A stretch of DNA of 64,000 bases from Acridotheres tristis (Eukaryota; Chordata; Aves; Passeriformes; Sturnidae). The stretch lies in assembly GCA_037013685.1 (NCBI GenBank), contig CM072892.1, forward strand, positions 20,341,501 to 20,405,500. The letters run 5' to 3'. Below, piece by piece: positions 36,459 through 48,600 of the stretch. Each line of letters begins with the position of its first letter. Position 1 is the stretch's first letter. The translations under genes and the position numbers were made by a program. The notes under the pieces are model-generated. The model did no database searches and was not told the DNA's origin. It saw only the letters and a list, made by a program, of their open reading frames with translations.

Positions 36459-37874
36459 GCAATCTAAATTAGTAAATTTGGATAATAGAAACAGTAAAGC
36501 CATGTGGTGCTGCATAACACATTAGCTGATTTTCCCTGTTTCTCAACCAGGTAAAATTATCTGCATGGAGCTCTGGGCTGCTATGGTTAAGCTGCTCCCA
36601 ATATCTGTGCACATTTGTTCAAAGCTAACTTGCCCTATCTCTGTAAAAGACTACAGCATTCTGTGCAGGTATTTAAAATTATTTTACAGAGGAAAGAAGT
36701 CAGAGCCCAAAAAGGTAAAGTTAACTGATGTACTGTTTATTAGACTTGGTTTTATCAGCAGTCAATAATAGCTCAGAGCTAGTGTTTTGTAATGTAACAG
36801 GCTGGGTTTGGAGGAGGATGTGAAGGAAGACCGTCTGCTTTGTGCTCTGTTGACGTGAGCATGCAGCACCTGGTTATGCTGCAGCTCTGAATCACATGAG
36901 CCATTAACAGAAAACAAAGTCAGAGAAGCAAAAGACAGGAAAGCCATAATACATCTTGGAGTCAGTCCCAGCTAGGACAGGCTCCTTCACAAAAGTTCAG
37001 GATGAAAGTGGTATAGTGCAGATACCAGCAAAAATGACAAGAAGAAATTTGCAGAGAAGGAGAATGAAAGATAATCTCTGCATCACATCTGCAACATGAA
37101 GCTTTAATTAACATTTCACAAGCCCTGGCACACTTGAAATGTCAGTTTCTGTTCAGTATGGAAAATCTGTGGGGGGTTTAGAACCACAGCTATGGATGAG
37201 ACACAAAGGCAGGACTATGATTAGGACACAGCTGAAATAAAATCAAGCTGCCTTTCCTTGTGGCCACGTGAATCATGACAAAAATAGAAGCAGCTGTTAC
37301 TGTTGGTTTGGTCACACTGGGGACAGCTATTGCCACTGGCATGAGTAGCTGGCTAGCTGCTAGCATTGCTGTAGTGGTTCGGCTGGCACACATCACCACT
37401 TTCCTGTCTGCAACAGCTTTATGAAAATATCACTGTTCAAAAATTTCCATTTGGTTCAATTTCTTAACTGATTGCTTTCTTTAGAAATAAATACTCTAAG
37501 TGTTTTTGGGACTAATCCCCCTCAAGACACTGTTATATATAAACTAGATCACAGGCAACAGAACTGAAAAGTATGTATTTCAACATGATTTAAATTTGCT
37601 AAGCAAGGATATTTTCGGTTCTTTCTTGGGGAGACTATTCCAGAGTTTACCATATTTTGCTTTTATGAAATTGCTTCTTCTTTCAGTCTAAATTTATTTA
37701 ATCATGGCTTCAGCCCAATACACCTAGCTATATGCCCTCAATGCATCACTCTAAAGCTTTTATACTCTTTAAATATGTAATGTCTATCACAGTTCTCTTG
37801 CTTCAGTATCATTTAGGAAACAATGCACATTCATGATTTCTTATCAGCTCAGCTTGTATTTTAATTTTTATCTC

Positions 37875-37888
37875 TTTTTTTTTTTTTT
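37875..37888. repeat. Poly-T run (14)
   Basis: T run preceded by TCTC and ending in GCTAG. No attached element recognised. Confidence 0.9.
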
Positions 37889-38829
37889 GCTAGTTAGGCA
37901 TCTGAAGTGGCATGTAACAATATCACAGGAGAGGCAATTCTGTTTAAAGTTATTTTGAAATTCTTTCTTTGGGCTTGACAAACTGTGCAGACATGCAGCT
38001 TACTGGGTCATTTGCTATTTACATAGCAGTATGGTATCTTGGCACAACTGGGAGAAGAAGAGACTTGTGGTCCTGCCATCATCTACAGCATCATCAGCTG
38101 ACTTGATGAAACATCTCCATTTCCGTGTACATAGCACTAACTAGAGGCTCTAATTGAACTATTGCCATGCTAAATTCAGAAGGAGGAGATGTAACTATTG
38201 CTATGGCTACCTGTTTCATTGTTTTTGTTGATGTCACTCATACGGCTCATACTGCAGCATCTCTGGAACATCCCTAGTTACCGTTAGCTTGTGGCTTAGC
38301 AAATGTACTTCATGCATCAAGATTCAAAGAGTTCTGTGTGGTCTCTCTAACAGACACTTCAGAGAGTTAAAAGCCCCATTCCTCTGATAGTGTTATAGAG
38401 GCACTGTTTCAATTTCTTCATATAAAATTGTTTCAGAGTTTCCATTATATAAGATGTCCCAAATGACGTTTATCTAGTTTTCCCAGAACTGCCAAGCCCT
38501 TAGAGGTACAGCTGAAGAACACTTCAAATCAGGATAACATAACTTCTGACCTCAACAGTTACTCTATGCTTATCTTTTGTCCCAGGAGAAGAAAGCTTTT
38601 TGTTTCAAAAGGTGTAACAGGAGGCAACATAGATACAAATTTCATTTCATAACATCAGAAGCAGTTACCTCTTTGCACCAGCGTGTGTACGCACTACAAA
38701 TTAAGACACAAACCCAGGAATGCAAAGGGATTATTAGAAAGTGGAAATGGATTTTAAAGCATTTTAGATTGTAGATGTTTGATATCATGAAGCCGTGCAA
38801 TTGTAACTGACTGCAAGTCAATGAAGAGA

Positions 38830-39596
38830 GGTTCTGCAGAGAAACCTTGCCAAATTAAGAGGGCTGGACAATCACCTACCATATGAAGTTTAACAGGTGA
38901 AAATGATGGATTTTGCATTTGCCCTGGGACAGGGCAACCCTGGATGTACAGACAGACTGGAACATGAGAGGCTGGACAGCAGCACTGCACAACGGGACCT
39001 GAGGGTCCTGGTTGATGGCAAGTTGAATCTCAGCCAGCAGTGCCCTGGCAGCCAGGAGGGACAACCATGTCCCGGGGGCATCAGGCACAGCATGGCCAGC
39101 CAGGCAACGGAGGGGATTGTCCTGCTCTGGCCTCACAAGATTAAAAAGACATCAAACTATTACAGAACATGTAAAGAAGGGCTACAAAGGTGGTGAAGGG
39201 TCTGGAAGGGAAGCTGTATGAGAAGCAGCTGTAGTACTTTGGTTTGTTCAGCCTGGAGGAGACTGGGCAGGCACTGATCTCTTCTCTTTAGTGACCAGTG
39301 ACAGAAATTGAGGAAATAATGACTGAAGCTGAGTCAGGGGAGGTTTAGGTTAGATACACGGAAAAGTTTTTCACCCAGAGGGTGGTTGGGCACAGGAACA
39401 GGCTCCCCAGGGAAGTGGTCACAGCACCAAGCCTGACAATTTCCTGAGGTCTCCCCTGACAGAGTTCAAGAAGTGCTTGGGCAACACTGTCAGGCACATG
39501 GTGTGACTCTTGGGGAAGTTCTATGCAGGGACAGGAGTTGGACTCTAGGATCCTCATGGGACCCTTCCAACTTACGATATTCCATGACTCTACGAA
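38830..39596 (+). mobile_element. CR1 LINE 3' part, about 0.77 kb
   Basis: The longest avian CR1 copy here. Landmarks in order: GAGGGCTGGACAATCACC, a GGGCAACCCTGGATGTACAG block, TGAAGGGTCTGGAAGGGAAG, TTCAGCCTGGAGGAGACTGG, GTCAGGGGAGGTTTAGGTTAG, CACCCAGAGGGTGGTTGG, CACATGGTGTGACTCTTGGG and a decayed ATTCCATGACTCTACGA tail. Internal deletions are present, for example around 39150 and 39260-39275, so the copy is inactive. The 5' two-thirds are absent, as usual for CR1. Confidence 0.95.
38897..39196 (+). pseudogene. CR1 ORF2 C-terminal remnant
   Basis: The frame inside the CR1 copy contains GNPGCTDRLEHERLDSS followed by ERD/QRD-type and VLVDGKLNLSQQC residues. This matches the conserved C-terminal region of avian CR1 reverse transcriptase (GNPGCTYRLGDERLESS and VLVDGKLNMSQQC in intact copies, from memory). 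The frame starts and ends at deletions and has no catalytic reverse transcriptase motifs. It is a fossil of a mobile element, not a host gene. Confidence 0.8.
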
Positions 39597-39785
39597 CGTT
39601 AAATAAATACTTCAGAGAAGAACCTAATGAAGCTTGACCTTTGTTTATGACTTTTAAACTAAGTACTTTACCTTTCTCTGATACTTATATTTATTCATTC
39701 TTTTTGTGAGGAGATTAGAAGCTGTATTTATATACTATGTATCTAACATAATTTTATATATCTGCATGAATGCCTGTGAATAAGA

Positions 39786-40260
39786 AAGGAGGCAGGACGC
39801 TGGAGTGGGTCCAGGGAAGGGCAGGAAAGCTGAAGAGTCTGGAGTACAAGTCTTATGAGGAATGGCTGAAGGAGCTCAAGTTGTTTAGCCTGAAGAAAAG
39901 GAGGCTCAGGGAGAGACCTCAGGGGAGACCTTATCACTCTCTACAACTACCTGAAAGGAGGTTTTGGCCAGGTGGGAAGTGGCCTCTTCTCCCAGGCAGC
40001 CAGTGACAGGACAAGAGGACAGTCTCAGGCTGTGCCAGGACAGGATCAGGTTGGACATTAGAAGGAATATCTTCACAGAAAGGATGATTATATACTGGGC
40101 TGCCCAGAGAGATGGAATCACAATCCCTGGAGATATTTAAGGAAAAACTGGATATGGTACTTAGTGCCACGCTCTAACTGACAAGATGGTATTTGGTCTC
40201 AGGTTGGATTTGACGACCTCAGAGGCCTTTTGCCACCTAACTGATTGTGTGATTCTGTGA
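39786..40260 (+). mobile_element. CR1 LINE 3' fragment, different subfamily
   Basis: Starts near GGTCCAGGGAAGGGCAGG and proceeds through TGAGGAATGGCTGAAGGAGC, TTGTTTAGCCTGAAGAAAAG, CTCTACAACTACCTGAAAGG, ATCAGGTTGGACATTAGAAG and CTGGGCTGCCCAGAGAGATG to a tail GTGTGATTCTGTGA. The 3' end (CTGATTGTGTG) differs from the copy ending at 39596, so it belongs to another CR1 subfamily and inserted separately. A small duplication of CAGGGAGAGACCT/CAGGGGAGACCT is visible near 39907-39931. Confidence 0.93.
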
Positions 40261-41639
40261 AAAACTTTGTATTTTGAATGTGTGTAAGGATAAGCTCTTC
40301 TGGGGCCAGTGAATGAAGAATTTAGACATTTATGTGTGCAAGGGTAAATGTGAACAGGAATGCGAAATGTGTGCATGTAAGGTGCAAAGTTGAATGAAAG
40401 GCAGTCGTGAGTTCAAGTATAAATATAAATAGTCAGCTCCCTGTTTGAATGAAAATCTTAGGTAGGCAGAAGCTTAGAAAGGTAGTGCAATTCTGTTTTC
40501 TTTTGTGAAAATTCTTTTGTAAGCCTGTCTCTTAGGTTTTGAAGGTTTCTAGAGTACTTTTTATATTCTCGCTCTTCCACATGCAGCAAAATATGTTCTG
40601 AAAATGATAGTTATCTGTGAACTCAGCAACTCTGCCAAGTAGAGAAACAGCTTTCAGCCCCACAACCCGTTTGGAGCGATAAAGAATTGCTGTGGTCTTG
40701 CACTGAAATGGACTGACTTCATTATCACACTCAATGATGGTTTTAACTTCATATTTCCTCAGCTCTGCCTGAAGGAAAAATGATAGCTCTGATAACCAAA
40801 GAATATTATTAAAGCTAGTTTCCCAGGGAGCTTAATGATAACTGCATTATTTCTCCTTAAGAAAATGAAATTGTGAAGCTAGTTATGTTCAGTGTGCTTA
40901 ACATTGGGAGACTTTGTACTACTGGATTTTAAAGGGCAAGCTAGCGCGATTTTTTTATACCTATCTGTGTTGGATTATTCAATGGAAGCACTTTCGGGGA
41001 ACACTTTGAAGGTAAAACTGAAGTCTTCCTAGTAAGTGATCTTTTAATCAGTTTGTGGTCTTTTCTTTGGTGTTTGTAAACAATGAAAATGAAGTCTGGA
41101 TTTAGTTATTCATCCACTGTTTATTTCACTGTTTGATCACGTGGGATTTCATGATATAGAGAACTTTCTTTTTACCAGCCCCTCCTTACCTTTGGCGTAC
41201 ATTGTACACTTGATCTTGCTGCTATGGATAAGATTAGTGGACTTTTTTAAAAACTATGTGCACATGATGAGTGTTCAAAACCTTCTTAAAATGGTTTCTT
41301 CAAACACAAGGTGATGAATTATACACAGGAATTTGTCATTCTATTATACAATAAATTCTTGTATTTGAAGGGGTAAAGGGATGGATTCTGTCCTTGGTTA
41401 TATTTCATTAAAATGGTAATTATAATCTGGTATACTACCATGACTGATATAACATGGGCTACATTAACATCCTTTCAATGATAAGAAATGTCCCCTAACT
41501 TGATGAGTTCACATTCTAAGCAGCAGATACTTCCATCTGAAAAGGGAAGCCAAAAGGAACTCTTTAATCTGAAATTGCAGTACACTGTATAAATTTTCTT
41601 TCACCAAATTTAATGTCATCCTTAGAGGGATAGTAATTA
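40261..41639. other. Intronic sequence between CR1 copies
   Basis: AT-rich intron without recognised features. A CACGTG E-box lies near 41138. Confidence 0.45.
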
Positions 41640-43360
41640 CCAAGCAGGTCAGATGAGTGATCTGTCTAGACCAGTATCACATATTTCCCCAGAGCAAATG
41701 CCAGAAGCTGTCTCCAGAAGACTGTCCACCATTTCATGAGGTACCATGAACCAGAGTTACTGTTTCTCTACAGTTTCACAGTGTGTTTCTGTTAGTGCCT
41801 TAAAACAAGTTGAAATCTCCTTTTGGAGTCCTACAAAATACTACTGAAGACATTTTCATTAGTATGCATTTGTTTAATCCTCTTTTGAGCGCTGATAAAT
41901 TCTTTGGTTTAGGCTCTTTTTCGTAATTAGTTTTATAGGTTAATTATCTTTTGAATAAAGCACATTTTCTTCTACCATCTTCAAAAATATCACCTTTCAA
42001 ATCCTCTGAAATCTTCCTGTTCATGCCATTTTGGAAAGGACAAATAAGAATGTTCAGTATTTCCTCCCCAAATCATTCGGGAATTTTCCCCGTGTCTGCT
42101 TGCCTTTTTTTTTTTTTGTGACAACCACAGCCTCCTAACTATTTCCTGCTGTAATTTACTCTTGTGTCTCTTGTCAACATTAGCAGCTGTTTTTTGAACT
42201 TCCTTTAGTTACACTATTTCATGATTCTATGAGCAGAAATAAATGCTACATCCTTGGTAAGGATGTACCACTGTTTTATATAATGCCGTGATCAGTGGAA
42301 TTTTCTACCCCATTATTCCTGTATCACAGTCTAATTCTTGCTTTTTGACTTCTGCTGTGCAATGAGCAGATGTTTTTACTGAGCTTCTGGCAATGTCCCC
42401 TAGGTTTTTATTTTTTCTCCCTGAATGGTTACAGTTAATTTAGAACCTAGTAATGTGTATGAACAATTCAAATTATTCCTTGCAATGGGCATTACTTTGC
42501 AGTTGTCAACAAAGGATTGTGTATGATGTTCTGCTGCCAATACAACCTTCTTTATTAGAAGCCTTAAATTTCTCATTGTCTTTTTAAAGACAGACTTCCA
42601 TAAATAATTTCTTCTTATCTGTAGATCTTGCAACTTCACTGCCAATTCTCTCTTCCACATCACTGATTAAATACAGTGGTCCTCAAACAGAAGTTTGAGG
42701 CACTCTTCCATTAACCTTTTGCCATTTTTCTATTAACCTGAAAATCAAACATCTATTTCTCTTTTCGGTCTTCTGTCCTTTGCTGGTTTCAAATCATGAC
42801 AGACATTTACCTTTTCCTATCTGACACCTTTGCTTCCTTATCAGCTCTTACAAGGAATTTCTGAAAGACTAAATAAGTCCCATTTATTTGTTTCACTATC
42901 CCCATTGTATGGGTGGCACAGAATTAATACTGGCAAATTGGAGAAATACAGTCAATCCCAGATTCTCACTTTCATATTATATTAATTTCATATTACATTA
43001 GGTGCTGGTTCATACAGTAAATGCATTTAATTACCAATCCAACCAACTTTCCTGAAGTCAAAATCACTGAGCTATATAAATATGTATTGAAATAATGTGT
43101 ACTCTGCTTCTGTTCTACAGCAGTTATTTTCATGAATCTTTTTCATTTTGAGTTACTAAAGATTTACTCCTCCATTCTATCTGAAGCCCCTTTTTGTTAA
43201 TCTAACAACCCCTCCCTTTATAATATTCTGATCTGTCTTCCTGAAAAGAGCAGGTTTGAGGCATGTTCCCTCTATCATAGATCATCTTCCAAGAAATTAT
43301 TCAGCAACTCCTTAATGATTTCTAGGAAGTGTAATTTCTCCCTTGACTCCTTCATTGTCA
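41640..43360 (-). mobile_element. Long ancient CR1 LINE copy
   Basis: Read left to right this is a very diverged reverse complement of an old amniote CR1. Recognisable blocks in order: AGGTCAGATGAGTGATCTGT, then CTAGACCAGTATC; AATCCTCTTTTGAGCGCTGA; GGTAAGGATGTACCACTGTT; GCAATGAGCAGATGTTTTTA; GGTTACAGTTAATTTAGAAC; GGGCATTACTTTGCAGTTGT; CAGTGGTCCTCAAACAGAAG; AGGAATTTCTGAAAGACTAA. These correspond one by one to turtle and crocodilian CR1 sequence as I remember it. Similarity is convincing to about 42925 and faint beyond. Multiple indels; no open frame remains. Confidence 0.75.
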
Positions 43361-44316
43361 AACCAACACAGGGATACTTTATTGAACATTCTGACTCTCA
43401 TATTCCACCTGTAAAAATCATTAGCCTGTTACTGCAAACAGTTAACTAAGGACTTCCAAAACAATCAATGTGCTGAAGCCAGTGACTTGAGAGGGACTAG
43501 AGAGAGAAGTCTAGGATCATAAACCGTCCTGTAACTTTCCTTTGACTCATCAGCTTCAGTATTTAAATGGAATAAAAGAGGGGAAGAATATTCAAACTGA
43601 AAGCGCCTGGAAAACAACAGGGAGGTGAATAACTGGAACTGGATTTTTCAAAACCAAACTCTGTCAAAGCAGCCAGTTTTCTCCACGGATTGTTGATGAG
43701 GGTAGAACCAGAACTTCATACCTTGAAAACCCTTCAGCAGAGTTTCACATGCCACAGGGAAACATACTTCTACACAGTGGCACAAAACTAACTGAAAAAA
43801 CATATTCTGAGAATAATTGGCAGTAGTTCTGACTGAAAATGGAAGGCTATATTAAGTCTGATCGTCCTGCTTTTGGTATTAATATTTAATTTATTTAGGA
43901 CCTGGAGGATAGAATAAGAAACAGGCTGATAAAGTCTTCATCTTAATAAAATTTGGAATTTGCCACAAAACTGAATTTACTTCAAATTGATTTTAAAGTT
44001 TAAAATACAGGAGGTGCAGTGCCGTAAAACTAACCACAGTTCCTATAGTAGTTTAGAATGAACTTGCCTGACTGTATAGTGAAGAGTTATCAGCCTGGCA
44101 GCAGTTGTGAAGAGGAGGACCTAGTAAGATACACAGGAGTAAAAAATAAATCATGCTGATATTAAAATAAATAACAATAAACCAAGGTGTATAAACACAG
44201 CTATACAAACCAGAGGTCTGCTATTGCCTCCTGTACAATGTATTCAGTGTTGATAAATCCTTCCCTTAAACACTGTATTTGGGTGCTATAAAGTCTGTGA
44301 AGTTACTGGGCAAACA
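43361..44316. other. Intronic sequence, no feature recognised
   Basis: Ordinary AT-rich intron between two ancient CR1 pieces of opposite orientation. No exon or simple repeat stands out. Confidence 0.45.
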
Positions 44317-44548
44317 GCTGGAGACTATTCAGGACACAGCAACAAGAACAATCAGAGCTCTAGAAAACAGAGACCAGAAGAAAGGTGAATTAACCTGTTC
44401 TTTAGCCTAGAAGCCTGGGCCTGAACATGGCAGCAGTACTAAAATATGGTAAAGTGTGCTGCAAAGAAGGTGACTTGAAAGATGGACATGACAAGAACCA
44501 TCAGCTTAATTTGAAAAAATTGAGGTTTCAGATAAAACATGTGTCTAG
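44317..44548 (+). mobile_element. Ancient CR1 LINE fragment, opposite orientation
   Basis: GACACAGCAACAAGAACAAT, CAGAGCTCTAGAAAACAGAG, TGCAAAGAAGGTGACTTG, GACATGACAAGAACCATCAG and CTTAATTTGAAAAAATTGAG follow the order of the old CR1 3' region (AGCAACAAAAATGAT, GGTCTAGAAAACATGAC, GGACAAGAAGCAATGGGC, CTTAAATTGCAGCAAGGGAG). Highly diverged, short and non-coding. Confidence 0.7.
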
Positions 44549-44605
44549 ATTGAGCAGGTGGTTTTGTGAGCTTCTTTTCACCCTCATTATCTACCATACT
44601 TGCTT

Positions 44606-44622
44606 AAAAAAAAAAAAAAAAA
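44606..44622. repeat. Poly-A run (17)
   Basis: Uninterrupted A run about 60 bp downstream of the ancient CR1 piece. CR1 elements do not end in poly-A, so it is probably unrelated to that element. Confidence 0.9.
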
Positions 44623-45454
44623 GGAACACAGCTGCAGAACAATGCTGAAGGTATCAGAAATGGCCTTGGGCAACTGGGAATAGGCCATGACACTGAGGAA
44701 TTAAGTTAGTACTATGCTAGTTAAAATACCTCTTGGTTCCCTATTTTAAGCCATGAGCAGCAACTGAAATGACTGCATCCATCAGAGAGAGCACCATCTA
44801 GTCACAGTGAGTGAATTGAGTCATATACTCTGGATCCATCCTGTGGCATGGCACTGATGCACTGTGCAGACTCAGGCAAAATATTTGAGCTTTCTGCACT
44901 TGCTTTACTTCTCTGAGGGAAAAGTACATAACCTACCTCAAAAGCACATCACAAGTGAATCACGGTAGAAGCCCTGGTTCATTATCATGGAATCCGAGAA
45001 AAAGCTTGCTTCCTAGAACACAGCTTTAGATAACTTAAGGGCACAGGATCACTGTTCTCTGCTGCTGTTGCCAATGTCTGCCTAACACAGGTTGTTTTGA
45101 TCCTTTCAGGTAGGCTGTCAGAACAGCTGAAATAGTTCCTAACAAATGCATAGAAAGATCTCAGCAGATGATCACCACATATCCTTTCAGCCTATTTCCC
45201 TGCTTTTTGCCTCCCTTTTTGAGCAGAACAATCCATGCTCCTAGTGCACTCCTACTGAAGGCATTTTACAATGTACCACAGTGAAACAAAACATTTCAGT
45301 CTAAGGTTGCTCTACAAGACATTTCCCTTTGAAGTTCCTGGGCAGTCCCAGGTCCTATGTCTCCTACGTGACATCACGCTACCTTGCTTTCCTCATTTTC
45401 ATTCACTCTCTAGGTATTTTATGACCATTAACTTCATGGACCAGTATCCTAGGA

Positions 45455-45572
45455 CAGATATATCTTCACACTTTACAACCAGAAAGTTAGAGTTCAAGTG
45501 TCAAATTCAACATCACAAAGCAGGGCAACAGCTGAACTGAAAACAGGTTCAGGTTGATCTGATTTCCAGTTA
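45455..45572 (+). mobile_element. MIR/CORE-SINE-like remnant
   Basis: CACACTTTACAACCAGAAAG, GTTAGAGTTCAAGTGTCAAA, CAACATCACAAAGCAGGGCA and GAAAACAGGTTCAGG parallel the MIR order: lower-tract 'attttacagatgaggaaact', 'gaggttaagtgacttgccca', 'aggtcacacagcaggt' and 'gaacccaggtct'. Divergence is high and the ends are fuzzy. Confidence 0.4.
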
Positions 45573-45587
45573 TGTGCTATGTTAACC

Positions 45588-45660
45588 TACATATATTTAT
45601 ATATGAGTATGCATGGATATATATGGATCCATATTATATGTATTTTATATTTCCATATGT
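45588..45660. repeat. TA-rich low-complexity patch with 14-bp palindrome
   Basis: Irregular TATATA/TATG units; ATATGGATCCATAT at 45621-45634 is a perfect palindrome. Confidence 0.7.
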
Positions 45661-48600
45661 GAATGTGTAAAACAGTTTGCCTAGCTGTAAAGACAAATAG
45701 AAGCATATGATTCCAGTTTCCCTTTACTCTGTAAAAGTATATTCCAAACAGGTTTAATTTCAAAATATACATGAGACTACTAAGTGTTTTAAAGTATATA
45801 TTTCAGGGAATAATGAACACTTCTTAAGGAGTCATTAGGGGAAAAAGAGTAGAAACTGTACATGTTGGTTACAAATCTTTTGATTACTGTGTGCTTTATT
45901 TAGAAAGCCAACTCTGACCTTCTATTTTCTGGAGAGCTTGCATTCCTAATTTTGGTTGCTTTTTTCTTTGTTGACTACAGAACTGATACACTTTGATTTT
46001 CATACATGACTTATCTAGTTTCCATGTGCTTCAAAGCTGTCCAGCCTGAAGGCATCTATTCTGGCCTCAGTCCAAGGCAGACTTCAATACTTAGTGGCAA
46101 CTGGGGACATGCACGATAGGGGAACACTGGTCCTCTGCTCTTAGATTTCTGTATTTAAAGGAAAAGGATAAGCTGTCAAGTACAAAAAAGGGAAGTTGTG
46201 ACAGGGCACAACACAGAAATCACTATACAGAAAAGAACAAGAAAATTGTTTGCCTTTTTGAAGGACTCCAATTGATAACTGACACTCCTGTCACCTTCTT
46301 AAGTCACCTGATCCAATTTTCTACTAAGCAGTTCAGAAAAATCTATAGGTAGCACAGCCTTTGCCAAAGTAGATCAGAGCTTCAGTCAAGTCCTCCTAGT
46401 TACAATACCATGCCCCTTCACATACCTGGAGAGAACAGGAGTTTCTCTCATTTCCAATTCAGTCCTGGACTAGAGCAGATCAGATAACCTCATTCAGAAT
46501 GAGTACCCTGTATTCATATCTAGCAGCAACCACATAAACCTCTATAATCACTCTATTCATAGTCACTGTCTTATACACAGGAAGGGGGCAGTGAATTTGT
46601 TCTATGTGAGAAAGCTCTTGTACCACACTATTGCAATACCCGAGCATCTTACAGCAGTATTTTAAAGGCAATGACTGTATAGCTGGAACAATGTCTTTCT
46701 CTCACTTCATCAGCCTGATCTATTCACCTGGAAAACATATTTTCCTTTGGCAGAGAGGAAGATCATAAGCTTTTTCCTAGGTTCTTCTCTCATAGAAACA
46801 GTGATCTTGGGTAGGAGGTAGGCTAGAGAGAAGCAGGAAGGGAAGAGAGATTTCAAGAGGACAAAGTGACCACTAGCTATTAGCAGAGGTGAGACACAGG
46901 AAGTACTTTTTCCTCTTGCAGCTCTGCAACGTTCACAAGAATGAGGGAGCAAAGAGGTTGGGAAGCTGGGATGAGCAAAGGCCCTATGTAGTCATGATTC
47001 ACTGCAGATACAGAAGCACACTGCAACTTGCCTTTACAGAAGTCTGGTATAAATGGTGTTGGTTTCACAGCCGGTTGTTTCTTAGAGAAGAGCAGAGCAC
47101 AAAACATCAATGCTTCAGGAATATATTACGGTTAAAATATGTGAATGCATATGCAAATTAAGCACGGCTTTCCACTCTTGCAACATTACTGAGTATCCCC
47201 CTGTGTCAGAGAGTTTGGGAGTGCCTGTTGTGCAGGCATCAACCTACACATCAAAGCTCTGCTATTTCTACAAGGAATAGGGGGGTTAGCTGCTCTTCCT
47301 TCCTAGCCAGTGATTAATCATTCTGCACTGCAGCAGAAGCCATACTCCGTAGAGTTCTGGCAATGTTACAAAAAACAGGATGGCCATTTGATGGAAAATC
47401 ATTATCTTCCCTCTCCTGTGTATGACCACACTGAGAGCTGCACAGGAAAAGTACATGAACAACCTGTACAAGTTGCAGAGTTGACAGCACACTTTCTTCA
47501 ACTCAGCTTTCAAGAGCATCACCCTGGAACTGCAAATATTCTTAAAAAAAACAACTGACCCTTTTGAGATTTTCGAGAATCTTTCTTGTAAAAAAGCCTG
47601 GCAACAGTGGATTTCAACAGTGCCAAAAACCAAAGATTTCCCATTGCAAATATCTTTCTATCAGAAGCTCATAATCCCATTCTGTAGAAATAATATCATT
47701 CATTAGGAGTACTTATTTCCCTTAAAGTCATATGTCTCTGGCCTCAGCACAAAGGTGCCATTTAAGGGGAACAGTCCTATGCCCACTCTGATCACATTCT
47801 CAATGTGTACACATACAAGAAGGAGCAGTGAGAGCATTTCAGTGATCAAGCTCTTGATTTTATTCCTGAGCACAAGATTTCAGCTAGTGATTTCAGATTT
47901 AAAGGCTCTAACTTTTCTCCTCATGTTAGAAAGCTTCTCAGGTTATAGCTCTATCCCTTAGATATTGAGATCTATCAGAAAATGACAAAATCTTAGAATA
48001 TATTAACATCCAGAAATGGGATTGCTAGTGGAATGTACTTGGAAGCTACAGAAAGCATTTTTATAAAAAACTCAGTGTTTTACAAATAATAAATTAACAG
48101 ATCTGTGCTATTGTGATAGAACTTTTAAGGACTGGATCATTCAAGATATTCTTCAATCAACTAAAACAAACTAGATCACACTACTCCTGTCTATGATGTT
48201 CATGCTATTTGTCTAAAAATACAAGATCAGTATCCAAAGTGTACTGCATTTCAGTAATGCTCAATTCATTAGTCATTAAATGGAAGACCATATAAAATTC
48301 TCTCTTTAATAATACATGCATTTAAAAAAAAAATAAAATTACAATCTTTATGGAAATCTTTTTTATCCTCAGTTATAAATGAAAAGAATTTGCATTGAAA
48401 TGCATAAAGGGAGAGAGAAAGAGGAAGACGAGAGAACATATGTGAAAGAAAAGGAGTGTAACTGCAACACAATTTGTTAGCTTCAAAGGTCAAGGCAGCC
48501 AGTGTTTTTATTGGATCTGTTTACCTAAGGGCATTTGCAGTGCCTTGACCTGAAACAAACAAGTTGCTGTGGCAGTGCTTCCATATATTTGTGTCATTTC

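Larger units (their letters stand above)
29376..38829. other. Intronic sequence with scattered simple repeats
   Basis: Holds a GC-rich hairpin (30624-30643), a C-run (35026-35045), a 15-A run (36444-36458), a 14-T run (37875-37888), and a block at 34460-34720 with POU- and C/EBP-ATF-like motifs. A patch at about 36680-36728 faintly resembles the MIR core. A 49-codon hydrophobic frame lies at 37275-37424. No neurexin exon recognised. Confidence 0.5.

Noticed and set aside
44791..44805. GCACCATCTAGTCAC, similar to a CTCF site
   Set aside because: The conserved GG after CTAGT is replaced by CA, so the core match is poor.
47286..47633. 115-codon open frame on the minus strand
   Set aside because: Hydrophobic and Cys-rich without a known pattern; overlapping frames on the other strand are equally long, which points to chance.
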